64,000 nucleotides of DNA, taken from Microbacterium immunditiarum (GTDB lineage Bacteria; Actinomycetota; Actinomycetes; Actinomycetales; Microbacteriaceae). Positions 8,952 to 21,150 of this stretch are shown piece by piece (position 1 is the stretch's first letter; every line of letters begins with the position of its first letter). The notes beneath the pieces were generated by a model, which did not search any database, had not been told where the DNA came from, and saw only the letters and a program-made list of their open reading frames with translations. The position numbers and the translations under genes are program-made. The stretch lies in contig NZ_JACCBV010000001.1 in NCBI RefSeq assembly GCF_013409785.1, forward strand, positions 3,100,001-3,164,000. The letters run 5' to 3'.

Positions 8952-9701
8952 TCACGCGAACAGGTCGAGCTCGCCCTCGCCTCGATCGACGACCCGGATG
9001 CCGGCTCCCGCCGCCCACCGCAGGAGCCCCGCCCGCGACCCGATGCGGGGACGCTCGTCGGCCAGACGCCGCACGAGCGCGCCCTTGGCGTGCTTGTTGA
9101 AGTGGTTGAGGGCGCGCACTGCGCCGTCGTCGGACTCGGTCACGACCCGGACGTACGCCGACGGAACCTCGGTCGCGACGGGCCCGAGCGCGACGTACGC
9201 CTCGGATCGCAGGTCGAGCACGAACGACGGCGCGGCATCGGCGATCGCCGCGGTCACGGCATCCGCCCACACCCTGCGCAGCGCGGCCAGCCCCGGCAGC
9301 GAGACGGACGCACCGAGCCGGTACGCCGGGATCGGGTCGAGCGCGCCGACCGGACCGAACGGCGCCGAGTGGATCATGACGTGCCGACCCAGCCAGCGAC
9401 GACCGGCGGAATCGACGGATGCCGCGCCCAGCGCGTCGTACAGGACGCCGGTGTATCGGTCGACGGCGGCCATCGTCGGCGCTTCGCGCAGCGCCGCGTT
9501 GACCGCGACCTCGCCGAGCTGCGTGCGACCGAGCTTGAGCACGCGCGCCGCCTCCTGCGCGTCCGCCGACAGCGCGACGAGTGCGTCGACGACCGCCTCG
9601 CGCACGGGCGCGAGCGTCGGCAGCGCGAGCGACGTCGCGTCGAACGGGACGCCGGCGCCTCCGGGACGCTTGGTCTCGGAGGGCGGAAGCAGGATCAGCA
9701 T
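8952..9701 (-). CDS. yaaA: YaaA family peroxide-stress/DNA-binding protein
   Basis: 249 residues, full family length. It opens with MLILLPPSETKRPGG, the hallmark of the YaaA/DUF328 family, and has the conserved RYTGVLYDALG and HFNKHAKGALVRR stretches. In E. coli YaaA lowers free iron and protects DNA during hydrogen peroxide stress; the fold has a DNA-binding cavity. It stands alone between the ATP synthase terminator and the DUF4282 gene. No ribosome site is clear before 9701. Confidence 0.82.
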   Translation of the reverse strand: MLILLPPSETKRPGGAGVPFDATSLALPTLAPVREAVVDALVALSADAQEAARVLKLGRTQLGEVAVNAALREAPTMAAVDRYTGVLYDALGAASVDSAGRRWLGRHVMIHSAPFGPVGALDPIPAYRLGASVSLPGLAALRRVWADAVTAAIADAAPSFVLDLRSEAYVALGPVATEVPSAYVRVVTESDDGAVRALNHFNKHAKGALVRRLADERPRIGSRAGLLRWAAGAGIRVVDRGEGELDLFA

Positions 9702-9733
9702 GAGGTGCGCGTGGCTCCGATGCGGAGTGAGGA

Positions 9734-9763
9734 ACGCCCCAGCACTCCGAAGAGGCTGGGGCG
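9734..9763 (-). terminator. terminator of the ATP synthase operon
   Basis: 9-bp stem ACGCCCCAG / CTGGGGCGT with a 12-base loop, 16 bases after the atpC stop and before yaaA. Confidence 0.7.
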
Positions 9764-9778
9764 TCCCGATGAGGCTTG

Positions 9779-10039
9779 TCAGGCGACGAGGGCTGCGTTC
9801 CCCGCGACGATCGTCACGACGTCGCTCTCGATCGACAGGAACCCGTCCTGCGCGTTCGCGATGACCTTCGTGCCGTCGGTCTGCGTGATGCGCACCTGGC
9901 CTTCGGCGAGGATCGCGAGCACCGGCTCGTGACCTGTCATGAAGCCGATCTCGCCCAGCACGGTCTTGGCGACGACCAGCGACGCCTCCCCCGACCAGAC
10001 CTCGGCGTCCGCCGACACCAGGCTCACATTGAGAGCCAT
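9779..10039 (-). CDS. atpC: F0F1 ATP synthase subunit epsilon
   Basis: 86 residues. Only the N-terminal beta-sandwich domain is present (LNVSLVSADAEVWSGEA, GEIGFMTGHEPVL, GFLSIESDVVTIVAG); the C-terminal helical hairpin that inhibits ATP hydrolysis in E. coli is absent, as in many actinobacteria. It sits on the central stalk with gamma. The ATG at 10039 follows the atpD stop by one base, so it is translationally coupled. Last gene of the operon, followed by a terminator. Confidence 0.93.
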   Translation of the reverse strand: MALNVSLVSADAEVWSGEASLVVAKTVLGEIGFMTGHEPVLAILAEGQVRITQTDGTKVIANAQDGFLSIESDVVTIVAGNAALVA

Positions 10040-10040
10040 G

Positions 10041-12421
<2,381 letters not shown>

Positions 12422-12441
12422 GGTCCTTTACCGCTGCCGGC

Positions 12442-14079
12442 TCAGTGGCGGCCCTTGACGATCTTCTCCTGGTTCACGTCTTCGGCGGCCGCCGCGGCGA
12501 CCTCCTCGTGACCGGGACGACTGATCGCCTGACCCTTGCCCGCGCGGAACTCGAGGATGAAATCGTCCGTGCGCTTCTCGAGCTCTGCGACGGTGTCGTC
12601 GTCGAGGACGTTCGTCTGTCGCAGGCGGTCGAGGATCTCGGTGTTGCGACGCAGGTAGTCCAGCAGCTCGCGCTCGAACGACAGCACGTCCTCGACCTCG
12701 ATCGTGTCGAGCTTGCCGTTGGTGCCGGCCCAGATCGAGACGACCTGCTCCTCGACCGGGTACGGCGAGTACTGCGGCTGCTTGAGCAGCTCGGTCAGGC
12801 GTGCACCGCGGGCGAGCTGACGACGGGACGCCGCGTCCAGGTCGCTCGCGAACATCGCGAACGCCTCGAGCGAGCGGTACTGTGCGAGCTCGAGCTTCAG
12901 CGTGCCGGAGACCTTCTTGATCGACTTCACCTGGGCGTCACCGCCGACGCGCGACACCGAGATGCCGACGTCGACCGCGGGACGCTGGTTCGCGTTGAAG
13001 AGGTCGGACTGCAGGAAGATCTGGCCGTCCGTGATCGAGATGACGTTCGTCGGGATGTAGGCCGAGACGTCGTTCGCCTTCGTCTCGATGATCGGCAGGC
13101 CCGTCATCGAGCCCGCGCCCATCTCGTCCGACAGCTTCGCGCAGCGCTCGAGCAGACGCGAGTGCAGGTAGAAGACGTCACCTGGGTAGGCCTCGCGCCC
13201 CGGCGGACGGCGGAGAAGCAGCGACACGGCACGGTAGGCCTCGGCCTGCTTCGACAGGTCGTCGAAGATGATCAGGACGTGCTTGCCGCCGTACATCCAG
13301 TGCTGGCCGATGGCCGAGCCGGTGTAGGGGGCGAGGTACTTGAAGCCGGCGGGGTCCGATGCCGGGGCCGCGACGATCGTCGTGTACTCCATGGCGCCCG
13401 CGTCCTCGAGCGCGCCCTTCACGGCCGCGATCGTCGACCCCTTCTGGCCGATCGCGACGTAGACGCAGCGGACCTGCTTCTCGACGTCGCCCGACTCCCA
13501 GTTGGCCTTCTGGTTGATGATCGTGTCGATCGCGATCGCGGTCTTGCCGGTCTGGCGGTCGCCGATGATGAGCTGACGCTGGCCGCGGCCGATCGGGATC
13601 ATGGCGTCGATGGCCTTGATGCCGGTCTGGAGGGGCTCGTGCACGCTCTTGCGCTGCATGACGCCGGGAGCCTGGAGCTCGAGGGCGCGCCGGCCCTCGC
13701 TCTTGATCTCGCCGAGGCCGTCGATCGGGTTGCCGAGCGGGTCGACCACGCGACCCAGGTAGCCGTCGCCGACCGCCACCGAGAGGACTTCGCCAGTCCG
13801 GGTGACGCTCTGCCCCGCCTCGATGCCGGAGAACTCACCGAGCACGACGACGCCGATCTCGTGCTCGTCGAGGTTGAGCGCGAGGCCTTCGGTGCCGTCC
13901 TCGAAGCGGACGAGCTCGTTCGCCATGACCCCGGGCAGGCCCTCGACGTGGGCGATGCCGTCGGCGGCGTCGATGACGGTGCCGACCTCGGTCGCGACGG
14001 CCCCGGTGGGCTCGTAAGCGGCGACGAAGTCCTTCAGCGCGTCACGGATGACGTCGGGGCTGATAGAGAGATCTGCCAT
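12442..14079 (-). CDS. atpA: F0F1 ATP synthase subunit alpha
   Basis: 545 residues. Non-catalytic nucleotide subunit with GDRQTGKT P-loop near residue 172, the [13 protein letters not shown] region, and the alpha signature [14 protein letters not shown]. The last 25 residues are an actinobacteria-type extension rich in Ala/Glu. I set the start at 14079 ([10 protein letters not shown]), which has GAAGGAAAAC upstream; the longer frame from 14121 has no ribosome site. Confidence 0.97.
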   Translation of the reverse strand: MADLSISPDVIRDALKDFVAAYEPTGAVATEVGTVIDAADGIAHVEGLPGVMANELVRFEDGTEGLALNLDEHEIGVVVLGEFSGIEAGQSVTRTGEVLSVAVGDGYLGRVVDPLGNPIDGLGEIKSEGRRALELQAPGVMQRKSVHEPLQTGIKAIDAMIPIGRGQRQLIIGDRQTGKTAIAIDTIINQKANWESGDVEKQVRCVYVAIGQKGSTIAAVKGALEDAGAMEYTTIVAAPASDPAGFKYLAPYTGSAIGQHWMYGGKHVLIIFDDLSKQAEAYRAVSLLLRRPPGREAYPGDVFYLHSRLLERCAKLSDEMGAGSMTGLPIIETKANDVSAYIPTNVISITDGQIFLQSDLFNANQRPAVDVGISVSRVGGDAQVKSIKKVSGTLKLELAQYRSLEAFAMFASDLDAASRRQLARGARLTELLKQPQYSPYPVEEQVVSIWAGTNGKLDTIEVEDVLSFERELLDYLRRNTEILDRLRQTNVLDDDTVAELEKRTDDFILEFRAGKGQAISRPGHEEVAAAAAEDVNQEKIVKGRH

Positions 14080-14142
14080 TGTTTTCCTTCGTTCATGGGG
14101 CCGCGGCCCCGAAATCTCCACCCGGGAAGGGCGGGAAGTCTG

Positions 14143-14934
14143 CTAACCGGCCAGCCTCTGGCGCAGGTCGGCGAGGCGGGACGACACGCTCGCGTCGATC
14201 ACGTCGTCCGCGATCTCCACGCGCAGCCCGCCGACGACCGACGGGTCGACGACGGTGTTGACCGACACCTTCTTTCCGTAGCGCCTCGACAGCGCGGCGG
14301 CGAGCCGGTCGGCCTGGGCGGCGCCGAGGGGTGCTGCCGCGTAGACGGTCGCGACGGTGCGGTCGCGCTCGTCGGCCACGATCTTCATCGCGCGGGTGAG
14401 CACCTGGCGCACGCGGCGCTCGCGCGGGCGCTGGATGACGGATGACGCGATGAGCGTCGCAGCCGCGCTCGCGCGCCCTCCGAGCAGCCGCTCCACGAGC
14501 GCGCCCTTGGCCTCGGCGTCGCCGAGACGGCTGCCGAGCGCCAGCTCGAGCTCCGCGTTCTCGGCGACCGTGCGCGAGAAGCGGAACAACTCGCCCTCGA
14601 CGTCGGCGCCGGGGTCGGACTTCGCCGCCGAGCGGATCGCGAGCTCATCGATGCCGTCGACGAGGTCGCTCGCCGACGACCAGCGCTGCTCGACCGCGGC
14701 CTTCAGCACCGAGACCGTCGCGGGCGAGAGGCGCGAGCCGAAGACGTCCTGGACGACCTTCGTGCGCGCGGCGGGTTCGGCGGCGGAGTCGGCGAGCGCG
14801 CCGCTCAGCTGCGGCGTGTCGCCCACGGCGCGCGCCGCGGCGAAGAGCTCGCGGGCCACGTCGAGGTCGACACCCGACACGGCGTCGAGCGCCGCGGTCG
14901 TCGCCGCGAGGGCCTGAGTGGTCGCGCTGCCCAT
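14143..14934 (-). CDS. atpH: F0F1 ATP synthase subunit delta
   Basis: 263 residues, longer than the ~180 residues of E. coli delta, which is normal for actinobacteria. The C-terminal half has the OSCP signature (YAAAPLGAAQADRL, VDPSVVGGLRVEI, SVSSRLADLRQRL). It joins the peripheral stalk to the top of the alpha-beta hexamer. The ATG overlaps the atpF stop (TAATG), so translation is coupled. Confidence 0.94.
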   Translation of the reverse strand: MGSATTQALAATTAALDAVSGVDLDVARELFAAARAVGDTPQLSGALADSAAEPAARTKVVQDVFGSRLSPATVSVLKAAVEQRWSSASDLVDGIDELAIRSAAKSDPGADVEGELFRFSRTVAENAELELALGSRLGDAEAKGALVERLLGGRASAAATLIASSVIQRPRERRVRQVLTRAMKIVADERDRTVATVYAAAPLGAAQADRLAAALSRRYGKKVSVNTVVDPSVVGGLRVEIADDVIDASVSSRLADLRQRLAG

Positions 14935-15509
14935 TACGCCCTCTGTCCCTGCGCCGCCGCGGCGGACTCGGACGCCTCGAGCTCGGCGAGGAAGCGGTCG
15001 ACGACCGCCTTGGCCTTCGCGTCGTCGGACAGCGTCTCGCCGATCACGCCGCCGGCGAGGTCGAGCGCGAGCGAACCGACGTCGCTGCGCAGTGACACGA
15101 GCGCGGTCTGGCGCTCCGCCTCGATCTGCGCGTGAGCCGACGCCGTCAGACGCGCCGCCTCTGCGGACGCGTTCTCCTTCGCCTCGGCGACGATCTTGCG
15201 GCCGTCCTCACGGGCGGCGTCGCGGATCTCGCCGGCTTCCTTGCGGGCCTCGGCCAGCTGCGCGGTGTACTCCTCGAGCGCGGCCTCGGCACGGCGCTGG
15301 GCCTCGTCGGCCTTCGCGATGTTGCCCTCGATCGCGGCGCTGCGCTCGTCGAGCAGCTTCTTCATCCGCGGAAGGGCGACCTTCCAGAAGAGGAAGAGGA
15401 TGACGACGAAGCACACCAGCGACCAGATGATGTCGTACCACGCGGGGATCAGAGGGTTGTGCTCGGTGGCACCCTCTTCCGCGGCGTACGCGACAAGAGC
15501 GTTCAGCAT
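14934..15509 (-). CDS. atpF: F0F1 ATP synthase subunit b
   Basis: 191 residues. One membrane helix near residues 28-48 (WYDIIWSLVCFVVILFLFW), then a long charged coiled coil (ERSAAIEGNIAKADEAQ onward) forming the peripheral stalk. The N-terminal 25 residues resemble a periplasm-facing leader. Stop overlaps atpH start. Confidence 0.94.
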   Translation of the reverse strand: MLNALVAYAAEEGATEHNPLIPAWYDIIWSLVCFVVILFLFWKVALPRMKKLLDERSAAIEGNIAKADEAQRRAEAALEEYTAQLAEARKEAGEIRDAAREDGRKIVAEAKENASAEAARLTASAHAQIEAERQTALVSLRSDVGSLALDLAGGVIGETLSDDAKAKAVVDRFLAELEASESAAAAQGQRA

Positions 15510-15534
15510 CCTGTCTCCTTAGGTCGAGTCGCGA

Positions 15535-15789
<255 letters not shown>

Positions 15790-15816
15790 TTATGGGCGGC
15801 TTTTGGGCCGACCCGC

Positions 15817-16653
15817 TCAGTGCTCTTCCGCGACCGCGAGCTGGATGTAGACCGCGGTGAGGAGAGCGAAGACGTACGCCTGGAGGACGGCCACCAGGAT
15901 TTCGAACAGTGTGAAGACGAGGCCGAACGCGAGGCTGCCGGCGGCGAGCGCCGACCACCAGCCGCCGAGGTCGAACAGGAAGAACTGCGTCGCGGCGAAG
16001 AACAGGACGAGCAGCAGGTGGCCGACCATCATGTTCATGAGGAGTCGCAGTGTCAGCGTCACGGGCCGGACGATGAACGTCGAGATGAGCTCGATCGGCG
16101 TGACGATGAAGTAGATCGGCCACGGCACGCCCGACGGGAACAGCGAGTTCTTGAAGAAGTTCTTGGGGCTCTTCTTGATGCCGGCGTAGATGAACGTCAC
16201 GTAGCTGATGACCGCGAGCGTGAGCGGCACCGCGATGATCGCCGTTCCGGCGATGTTCAGGAACGGGATGATGCCCGTGATGTTCATGAACAGGATCATG
16301 AAGAAGATCGTCGTCAGCAGAGGCAGGAACCGGTCCCCGTCCTTGCGGCCGAGGAGGTCGTGCGCGATGTTGATCCGCACGAAGTCCAGACCCATCTCGA
16401 CGACGCTCTGGAAGCGCCCCGGAACGACCTTCATGCGGCGGGTTCCGAGCCAGAACACCAGCACCAGCGCGATCGTCGCGATGAACTGGATGAGGTGGAT
16501 GCGGTTGATCGTCAGCGGCGCCCCGAAGAGGATGATGCCGGGGAACGTGATCAGCGCGTCGGGGAAGAACTCGTCGATCGAGGGACCGTGGAACCCGCCC
16601 CCGTCCTCAGCGGCGGTGTGGGCGATGAGAGTCGCAATGTGAGTAGACAGCAC
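15817..16653 (-). CDS. atpB: F0F1 ATP synthase subunit a
   Basis: 278 residues with five to six membrane helices. The essential arginine lies in VRPVTLTLRLLMNMMVGH (LRLLMN motif), facing the c-ring glutamate; the C-terminal helix ends in LTAVYIQLAVAEEH. Forms the proton half-channels. It is separated from the upstream AtpI-like gene by 128 bases. That gap holds TAGGCT-like and other AT-richer bases but no promoter I can define with confidence. Confidence 0.95.
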   Translation of the reverse strand: MLSTHIATLIAHTAAEDGGGFHGPSIDEFFPDALITFPGIILFGAPLTINRIHLIQFIATIALVLVFWLGTRRMKVVPGRFQSVVEMGLDFVRINIAHDLLGRKDGDRFLPLLTTIFFMILFMNITGIIPFLNIAGTAIIAVPLTLAVISYVTFIYAGIKKSPKNFFKNSLFPSGVPWPIYFIVTPIELISTFIVRPVTLTLRLLMNMMVGHLLLVLFFAATQFFLFDLGGWWSALAAGSLAFGLVFTLFEILVAVLQAYVFALLTAVYIQLAVAEEH

Positions 16654-16781
16654 TGGCTCCAGCTTCGGGGCACCGGAGAAGATCCGATGCGACGATTGGG
16701 TTGGTGAGCGTCACTCCGCAGGCGCTCAGAAGGCGAGCAAGCGGGCGCCAGATCAGCCTATCAAACTCACAGGCACGCTGA

Positions 16782-17312
16782 TTACGCGCCCCGCCCCTCC
16801 GCGTCGGCGTCGGATTCCGATGAACGGGATGAGCCGGATGCACCGGGCGCCGCATCCGGTTCTTCGACGCTCGTCGGCAGCGTCGCGTCGCTCACGTGCG
16901 GGATGCGCATGCGCGTGAGCACGACCACGTCCACCACGAGCGAGGCGAGCACGCTGACGACGACCGCGACGAAGAACACCATCGGCTCGATCCACGGCTG
17001 ACCGCGCAGCACGATGAGCGCGACGATGAACAAGACGAGCTTGAGGATCCAGCCGCCCAGGACGATCCCGAAGAAGATCGGCACGTAGAGCGGATCGCCG
17101 TACCAGCGGTTGGCGATGAGGATGCTGGCGGCGGTGATGCCGAGGAAGAGCGCCGCGAGGAAGACTCCGGCAAGGGCGCTCCACATGCCCGTGGTCCCCG
17201 CGACGAGGAAGCCGACGATGCCGGCGACGACCAGCAGCGCGCCGGTGACGACGGCCGACCAGCTGAGGACCGTCCGCAGGACTGGTGTGCTCGAGACGGG
17301 GCTGGGACTCAT
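16782..17312 (-). CDS. AtpI-like small membrane protein
   Basis: 176 residues with four hydrophobic helices (near 12-35, 40-65, 75-98, 105-128) and an acidic, Ser-rich tail. Position directly before atpB and helix number match the poorly conserved AtpI/uncI protein, which helps assemble the c-ring or transports Mg2+ in other bacteria. Sequence similarity cannot be judged by eye. Start ATGA overlaps the stop of the wecA-like gene, so the two are coupled. Confidence 0.65.
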   Translation of the reverse strand: MSPSPVSSTPVLRTVLSWSAVVTGALLVVAGIVGFLVAGTTGMWSALAGVFLAALFLGITAASILIANRWYGDPLYVPIFFGIVLGGWILKLVLFIVALIVLRGQPWIEPMVFFVAVVVSVLASLVVDVVVLTRMRIPHVSDATLPTSVEEPDAAPGASGSSRSSESDADAEGRGA

Positions 17313-18469
17313 CGGGCGTCCTCCAGGACGGGTCGGGGCGCCGGCACGCGGCGGCGCGAGGGAAGGAAGGTGATCACGAGGCACGCCGCGACGCCGACGA
17401 CGCCGAACGCGACGCCGAACAGGTAGCCGCCCGCCCAGTCGTCCTGCGTGCCGATGTACATGAGCAGCACCGCGAGTCCGACGATCGCGGTCCACGCGTA
17501 GAAGATGAGCGTCGCATCGCGGTCGGAGTGGCCCATGTCGAGCATGCGGTGGTGCAGGTGCTTGCGGTCCGGTGAGAACGGCGACTTGCCCTTGCTCATG
17601 CGGCGCACGACGGCGAGCCCGAAGTCGAGCAGCGGGAGCAGCACGACGACGACCGGCAGCAGGATCGGGATGAACGCACCGAGCAGCTGCGAGCGGCCGA
17701 ACTCGTCGGGGTTGAGCAGCGACGGCTCGAGCTGCCCCGTGATCGCGATCGCGGAGCACGCCATGAGCAGGCCGAGCATGAGCGCGCCGGAATCTCCCAT
17801 GAACAGCCTCGCCGGGCTCCAGTTCAGCGGCAGGAACCCGATGCACGCGCCGATGAGCACGGCGGCGATGAACGACGCGAGGTTGAAGTACGTGCTCGCG
17901 CCGGTGTCGCGCACGAGCATGTACGAGTACGCGAAGAAGACGCCGTTCGCGATGAGGCACACGCCGGCGACGAGCCCATCGAGCCCGTCGATGAAGTTCA
18001 CCGCGTTCATGACCACGACGATCGACAGCACCGTGAGGATGAAGCTCTGCCACGGCGACACGATCACGAGCCCGCCGATCGGGATCGACAGGATCTGCAG
18101 CTTGCCGAACCACGCGATGATGCCCGCGGCGAGGAACTGGACGCCGAGCTTGATCATCCAGTCGAGGTCCCACAGGTCGTCGGCGACGCCGATCACGACG
18201 ATGAGGAACGTCGCGACGAGGATCGCGTAGACGGGCTCGGGGCGCTCCCAGAAGATCGCGAAGTACGGATGCTGCGACGACACCGCGAACGCCGCGACGA
18301 CGCCGATGAACATCGCGACTCCCCCGAGCCGCGGCGTCGGCGTCTTGTGCACGTCGCGCTCGCGGATGCCCGGGTAGAGCTTGTACTTGAGGCTGAGCCG
18401 CCACACGGTCCACGCCATCGCCAGCGTGACGGCGGCGGTGAAGATGACGATGAAGACGTACTGCTTCAC
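17309..18469 (-). CDS. WecA/MraY-family undecaprenyl-phosphate sugar-1-phosphate transferase
   Basis: 386 residues, about 11 membrane helices. Diagnostic motifs: HKTPTPRLGGVAM near residue 40, NFIDGLDGL near 156 (catalytic Asp pair), DSGALMLG, and the sugar-selecting HLHHRMLDMGHSDR loop that marks the WecA subgroup (UDP-GlcNAc) rather than MraY. It makes the lipid carrier for teichoic-acid-like or arabinogalactan-type wall polymers. Start is a GTG overlapping the tsaC stop (GTGA). Confidence 0.88.
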   Translation of the reverse strand: MKQYVFIVIFTAAVTLAMAWTVWRLSLKYKLYPGIRERDVHKTPTPRLGGVAMFIGVVAAFAVSSQHPYFAIFWERPEPVYAILVATFLIVVIGVADDLWDLDWMIKLGVQFLAAGIIAWFGKLQILSIPIGGLVIVSPWQSFILTVLSIVVVMNAVNFIDGLDGLVAGVCLIANGVFFAYSYMLVRDTGASTYFNLASFIAAVLIGACIGFLPLNWSPARLFMGDSGALMLGLLMACSAIAITGQLEPSLLNPDEFGRSQLLGAFIPILLPVVVVLLPLLDFGLAVVRRMSKGKSPFSPDRKHLHHRMLDMGHSDRDATLIFYAWTAIVGLAVLLMYIGTQDDWAGGYLFGVAFGVVGVAACLVITFLPSRRRVPAPRPVLEDAR

Positions 18470-19191
18470 TCGGTGCCGCCGATGGGCTGTCCGGTGGGCG
18501 GGACGTCGGCCCCCGAATCGGTCGAATCGTCCTCGAGCAGGTCGCCGAGCACCGCGCGGAGGTCGTCGCGGGTGATCGCGCCCTCGCGCAGGACGCGCAC
18601 GAGAGGCTCGCCCTCGCCGACGAGGGTCGTCGCGTCGATGATGGTCGACGCGATGCCGGTCGTCGACGCGCCGTCGTCGAGGTACGCGGCGACGCTGTCG
18701 CCCAGCATCCGCTCCGCATCGTCCGCCGAGATCGCAGCGGCCATGCCCGTGCGGTTGGCGCTCGACACCGCGAGCGGACCGGTCTCTTCGAGGAGCTCGA
18801 GCGCGATGCGGTTCGCCGGCATGCGCACCGCGACCGTTCCGTGCGTGTCGCCCAGGTCCCACGAGAGGGACGGCTGCGAGCGCAGCACGATCGTCAGCCC
18901 GCCCGGCCAGAACGCGTCGACGAGACGCTCGACCGGCTCGGGGACCTCGGCCGCGAGCGCCCGCAGCGTGCGGATGCCGGGCACGAGCACGGGCGGCGGC
19001 GACTGGCGGCCGCGGCCCTTCGCCTCGAGCAGGCGCTGCACGGCGGTCGCGTTGAAGGCGTCGGCGGCGACGCCGTACACCGTGTCGGTGGGCATCACGA
19101 TGAGCTCGCCGTGGCTGATCGCCTGACGCGCGTGGCGCATCCCGGCGAGCAGCTGCGCGTCATCGCGGCAGTCGTAGAGGGGGGAGGACAT
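18466..19191 (-). CDS. tsaC: threonylcarbamoyl-AMP synthase
   Basis: 241 residues, Sua5/YciO/YrdC domain. Motifs: KxxR-like AKGRGR, PTDTVYGVAADA near residue 34, TVAVRMPAN and SANRTG. Makes threonylcarbamoyl-AMP from Thr, bicarbonate and ATP, the first step of t6A37 tRNA modification. The 40-residue tail after the domain is low complexity. TAGACT lies 9 bases before the ATG with no ribosome site. Followed by the coupled wecA-like gene. Confidence 0.92.
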   Translation of the reverse strand: MSSPLYDCRDDAQLLAGMRHARQAISHGELIVMPTDTVYGVAADAFNATAVQRLLEAKGRGRQSPPPVLVPGIRTLRALAAEVPEPVERLVDAFWPGGLTIVLRSQPSLSWDLGDTHGTVAVRMPANRIALELLEETGPLAVSSANRTGMAAAISADDAERMLGDSVAAYLDDGASTTGIASTIIDATTLVGEGEPLVRVLREGAITRDDLRAVLGDLLEDDSTDSGADVPPTGQPIGGTE

Positions 19192-19200
19192 GTCCAGCCC

Positions 19201-19206
19201 AGTCTA
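19201..19206 (-). promoter_or_regulatory. -10-like hexamer TAGACT of tsaC, leaderless arrangement
   Basis: TAGACT-N9-ATG, identical in hexamer and spacing to that of argS in this window. Confidence 0.5.
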
Positions 19207-19224
19207 GATTCCCCGCGGCGGCGC

Positions 19225-20106
19225 TCACGGGCGGACCGCGGTCGTCGCACGGTCGCGCATCGTGAGGTCCTGGTGCGTCGCGGTCGCGCGCCAGCCCGCC
19301 GCCGCGAGGAGCTCGCGGATCTGCTCGCCCTGCCACTCGCCGTGCTCGATCACGAGGGAACCGCCCGGATGCAGCAGCCGCATGCCCACCCCGCTCAGCA
19401 CGCGCACGACGTCGAGCCCGTCCGCTCCCCCGTACAGGGCCGCCGGCGGGTCGAAGAAGCGCACCTCGGGGTCGCGCGGGATCGCGTCGTCGGGCACGTA
19501 CGGCGGGTTGGACACGAGCACCGACACCGTGGCGTCCAGCTCGGGGAACGCATGCTCGAGGTCGATGAACGCGAGCCGCGCGTTCTTGGCGCCGATGAGG
19601 GCGAAGTTCTCCTTCGCCCACACGAACGCGTCGACCGAGTTCTCGGCCGCGTACACGCGCGCGTGCGGAACCTCGGTCGCGAGCGCGAGGGCGATGGCGC
19701 CGCTTCCGGTTCCGAGATCGACCGCGACGGGCTCGGCGGATGCCACGGCCCGCAGCGCGTCGATCGCGAGCTGCGCGACGACCTCCGTCTCGGGCCGGGG
19801 GACGAAGACTCCGGGACCGACCCGCAGCTCGAGGTGACGGAACGGCGCGACGCCCGTGAGGTGCTGGAGCGGCTCCCGCGTCGCCCGGCGACGGACGAGC
19901 TCGGCCACGGCATCCGCCTGCTCCCGTCTCACCGAGTCGCCGCGGACGCGGGCCGCGTCGGTCTCGCCCCGCCCGACGCCGAGGACGTGCGCGGCGAGCA
20001 GCACCGCGTCGACGTCGGGGTCGGGAACGCCGGCGCGCGAAAGAACCTCGACGGCGTCGCGCAGCACGGCCGCGAGCGGGAGGTCGGCAACTGGTTCCTG
20101 GGGCAT
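19225..20106 (-). CDS. prmC: peptide chain release factor N5-glutamine methyltransferase
   Basis: 293 residues. N-terminal helical release-factor-binding part, then a class I SAM methyltransferase: DLGTGSGAIALALA and the glutamine-holding SNPPYVP near residue 197. It methylates the Gln of the GGQ motif in RF1/RF2 (prfA is encoded 2.2 kb away). The start at 20106 has GGAGG-type spacing (CTGGAGGGCGCTC). The neighbourhood matches the common prfA-prmC-tsaC order except for the cys genes in between. Confidence 0.92.
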   Translation of the reverse strand: MPQEPVADLPLAAVLRDAVEVLSRAGVPDPDVDAVLLAAHVLGVGRGETDAARVRGDSVRREQADAVAELVRRRATREPLQHLTGVAPFRHLELRVGPGVFVPRPETEVVAQLAIDALRAVASAEPVAVDLGTGSGAIALALATEVPHARVYAAENSVDAFVWAKENFALIGAKNARLAFIDLEHAFPELDATVSVLVSNPPYVPDDAIPRDPEVRFFDPPAALYGGADGLDVVRVLSGVGMRLLHPGGSLVIEHGEWQGEQIRELLAAAGWRATATHQDLTMRDRATTAVRP

Positions 20107-20168
20107 GAGCGCCCTCCAGCCTATGCGGTGCCGTTCGTCACAAATCACCGGGTGAGGCAGTGCTCCCC

Positions 20169-20174
20169 TAGAGT
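20169..20174 (+). promoter_or_regulatory. candidate -10 hexamer of cysK (TAGAGT)
   Basis: TAGAGT lies 36 bases before the cysK start, in the divergent gap with prmC. The gap also has a small palindrome TCACCGGGTGA at 20145-20155. No clear -35. Confidence 0.4.
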
Positions 20175-20210
20175 TGTTCGGCAGTCGATTTCCGTCCCGA
20201 AAGGCGCCAC

Positions 20211-21149
20211 ATGCCCGGCATCCACTCCGACATCACCACGGCGTTCGGCAACACCCCCCTCGTCCGCCTCAACCACGTCACCGAGGGCGTCGGCGCCGAG
20301 GTGTACGCGAAGCTCGAGTACTTCAACCCCGCCTCCAGCGTCAAGGACCGCCTCGGGATCGCGCTCGTGAACGCAGCCGAGGAGGCGGGCGCCCTCAGCA
20401 AGGGCGGCACGATCGTCGAGGCGACCAGCGGCAACACCGGCATCGCGCTCGCGATGGTCGGGGCCGCGCGCGGCTACAAGGTCATCCTCACGATGCCCGC
20501 CTCGATGTCGAAGGAGCGTCGTCTCCTGCTCAAGGCGCTCGGAGCGGAGCTCGTGCTCACCGACCCGACGAAGGGCATGTCCGAGTCCATCCGCGTCGCG
20601 AACGAGATCGTCGATGAGACGCCCGGCGCGATCCTCGCGAAGCAGTTCGAGAACGAGGCCAACCCCGCGATCCACCGCAAGACCACCGCCGAGGAGATCT
20701 GGCGCGACACCGACGGCGACGTCGACATCTTCGTGGCCGGCATCGGCACGGGCGGCACGATCACGGGCGTCGGCCAGGTGCTCAAGGAGCGCAAGCCCGA
20801 CGTCAGGATCGTCGCGGTCGAGCCGAAGGACTCCCCCATGCTCACCGAGGGCCACCCCGGCCCCCACAAGATCCAGGGCATCGGACCCAACTTCGTGCCG
20901 CCGATCCTCGACCGCAGCGTCATCGATGAGGTCGTCGACGTCGAGTTCGAGCCGTCCCTCGCGGTGGCGCGCGACCTCGCGGTCAAGGAGGGCCTCCTCG
21001 TCGGCATGTCCAGCGGCGCGGCCGTGTGGGCCGCCCTCGAGATCGCGAAGCGGCCGGAGAACGCCGGTAAGAAGATCGTCGTGATCGTCCCCGACACCGG
21101 GGAGCGCTACCTCACCACGGCGCTGTTCGAAGACCTGCGCGAGGACTGA
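20211..21149 (+). CDS. cysK: cysteine synthase A (O-acetylserine sulfhydrylase)
   Basis: 312 residues, PLP fold type II. PLP lysine is Lys45 in [11 protein letters not shown]; substrate loop [10 protein letters not shown], phosphate-binding GTGGTITG and cofactor Ser in [10 protein letters not shown] are intact. Turns O-acetylserine plus sulfide into cysteine. The next gene, cysE, starts one base after the stop, so substrate-making and substrate-using enzymes are coupled (they form the cysteine synthase complex). Confidence 0.95.
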   Translation: MPGIHSDITTAFGNTPLVRLNHVTEGVGAEVYAKLEYFNPASSVKDRLGIALVNAAEEAGALSKGGTIVEATSGNTGIALAMVGAARGYKVILTMPASMSKERRLLLKALGAELVLTDPTKGMSESIRVANEIVDETPGAILAKQFENEANPAIHRKTTAEEIWRDTDGDVDIFVAGIGTGGTITGVGQVLKERKPDVRIVAVEPKDSPMLTEGHPGPHKIQGIGPNFVPPILDRSVIDEVVDVEFEPSLAVARDLAVKEGLLVGMSSGAAVWAALEIAKRPENAGKKIVVIVPDTGERYLTTALFEDLRED

Positions 21150-21150
21150 C

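Noticed and set aside
20145..20155. TCACCGGGTGA before cysK as an eighth regulon site
   Set aside because: Spacer between half-sites is absent and the -10 is 13, not 22, bases away.
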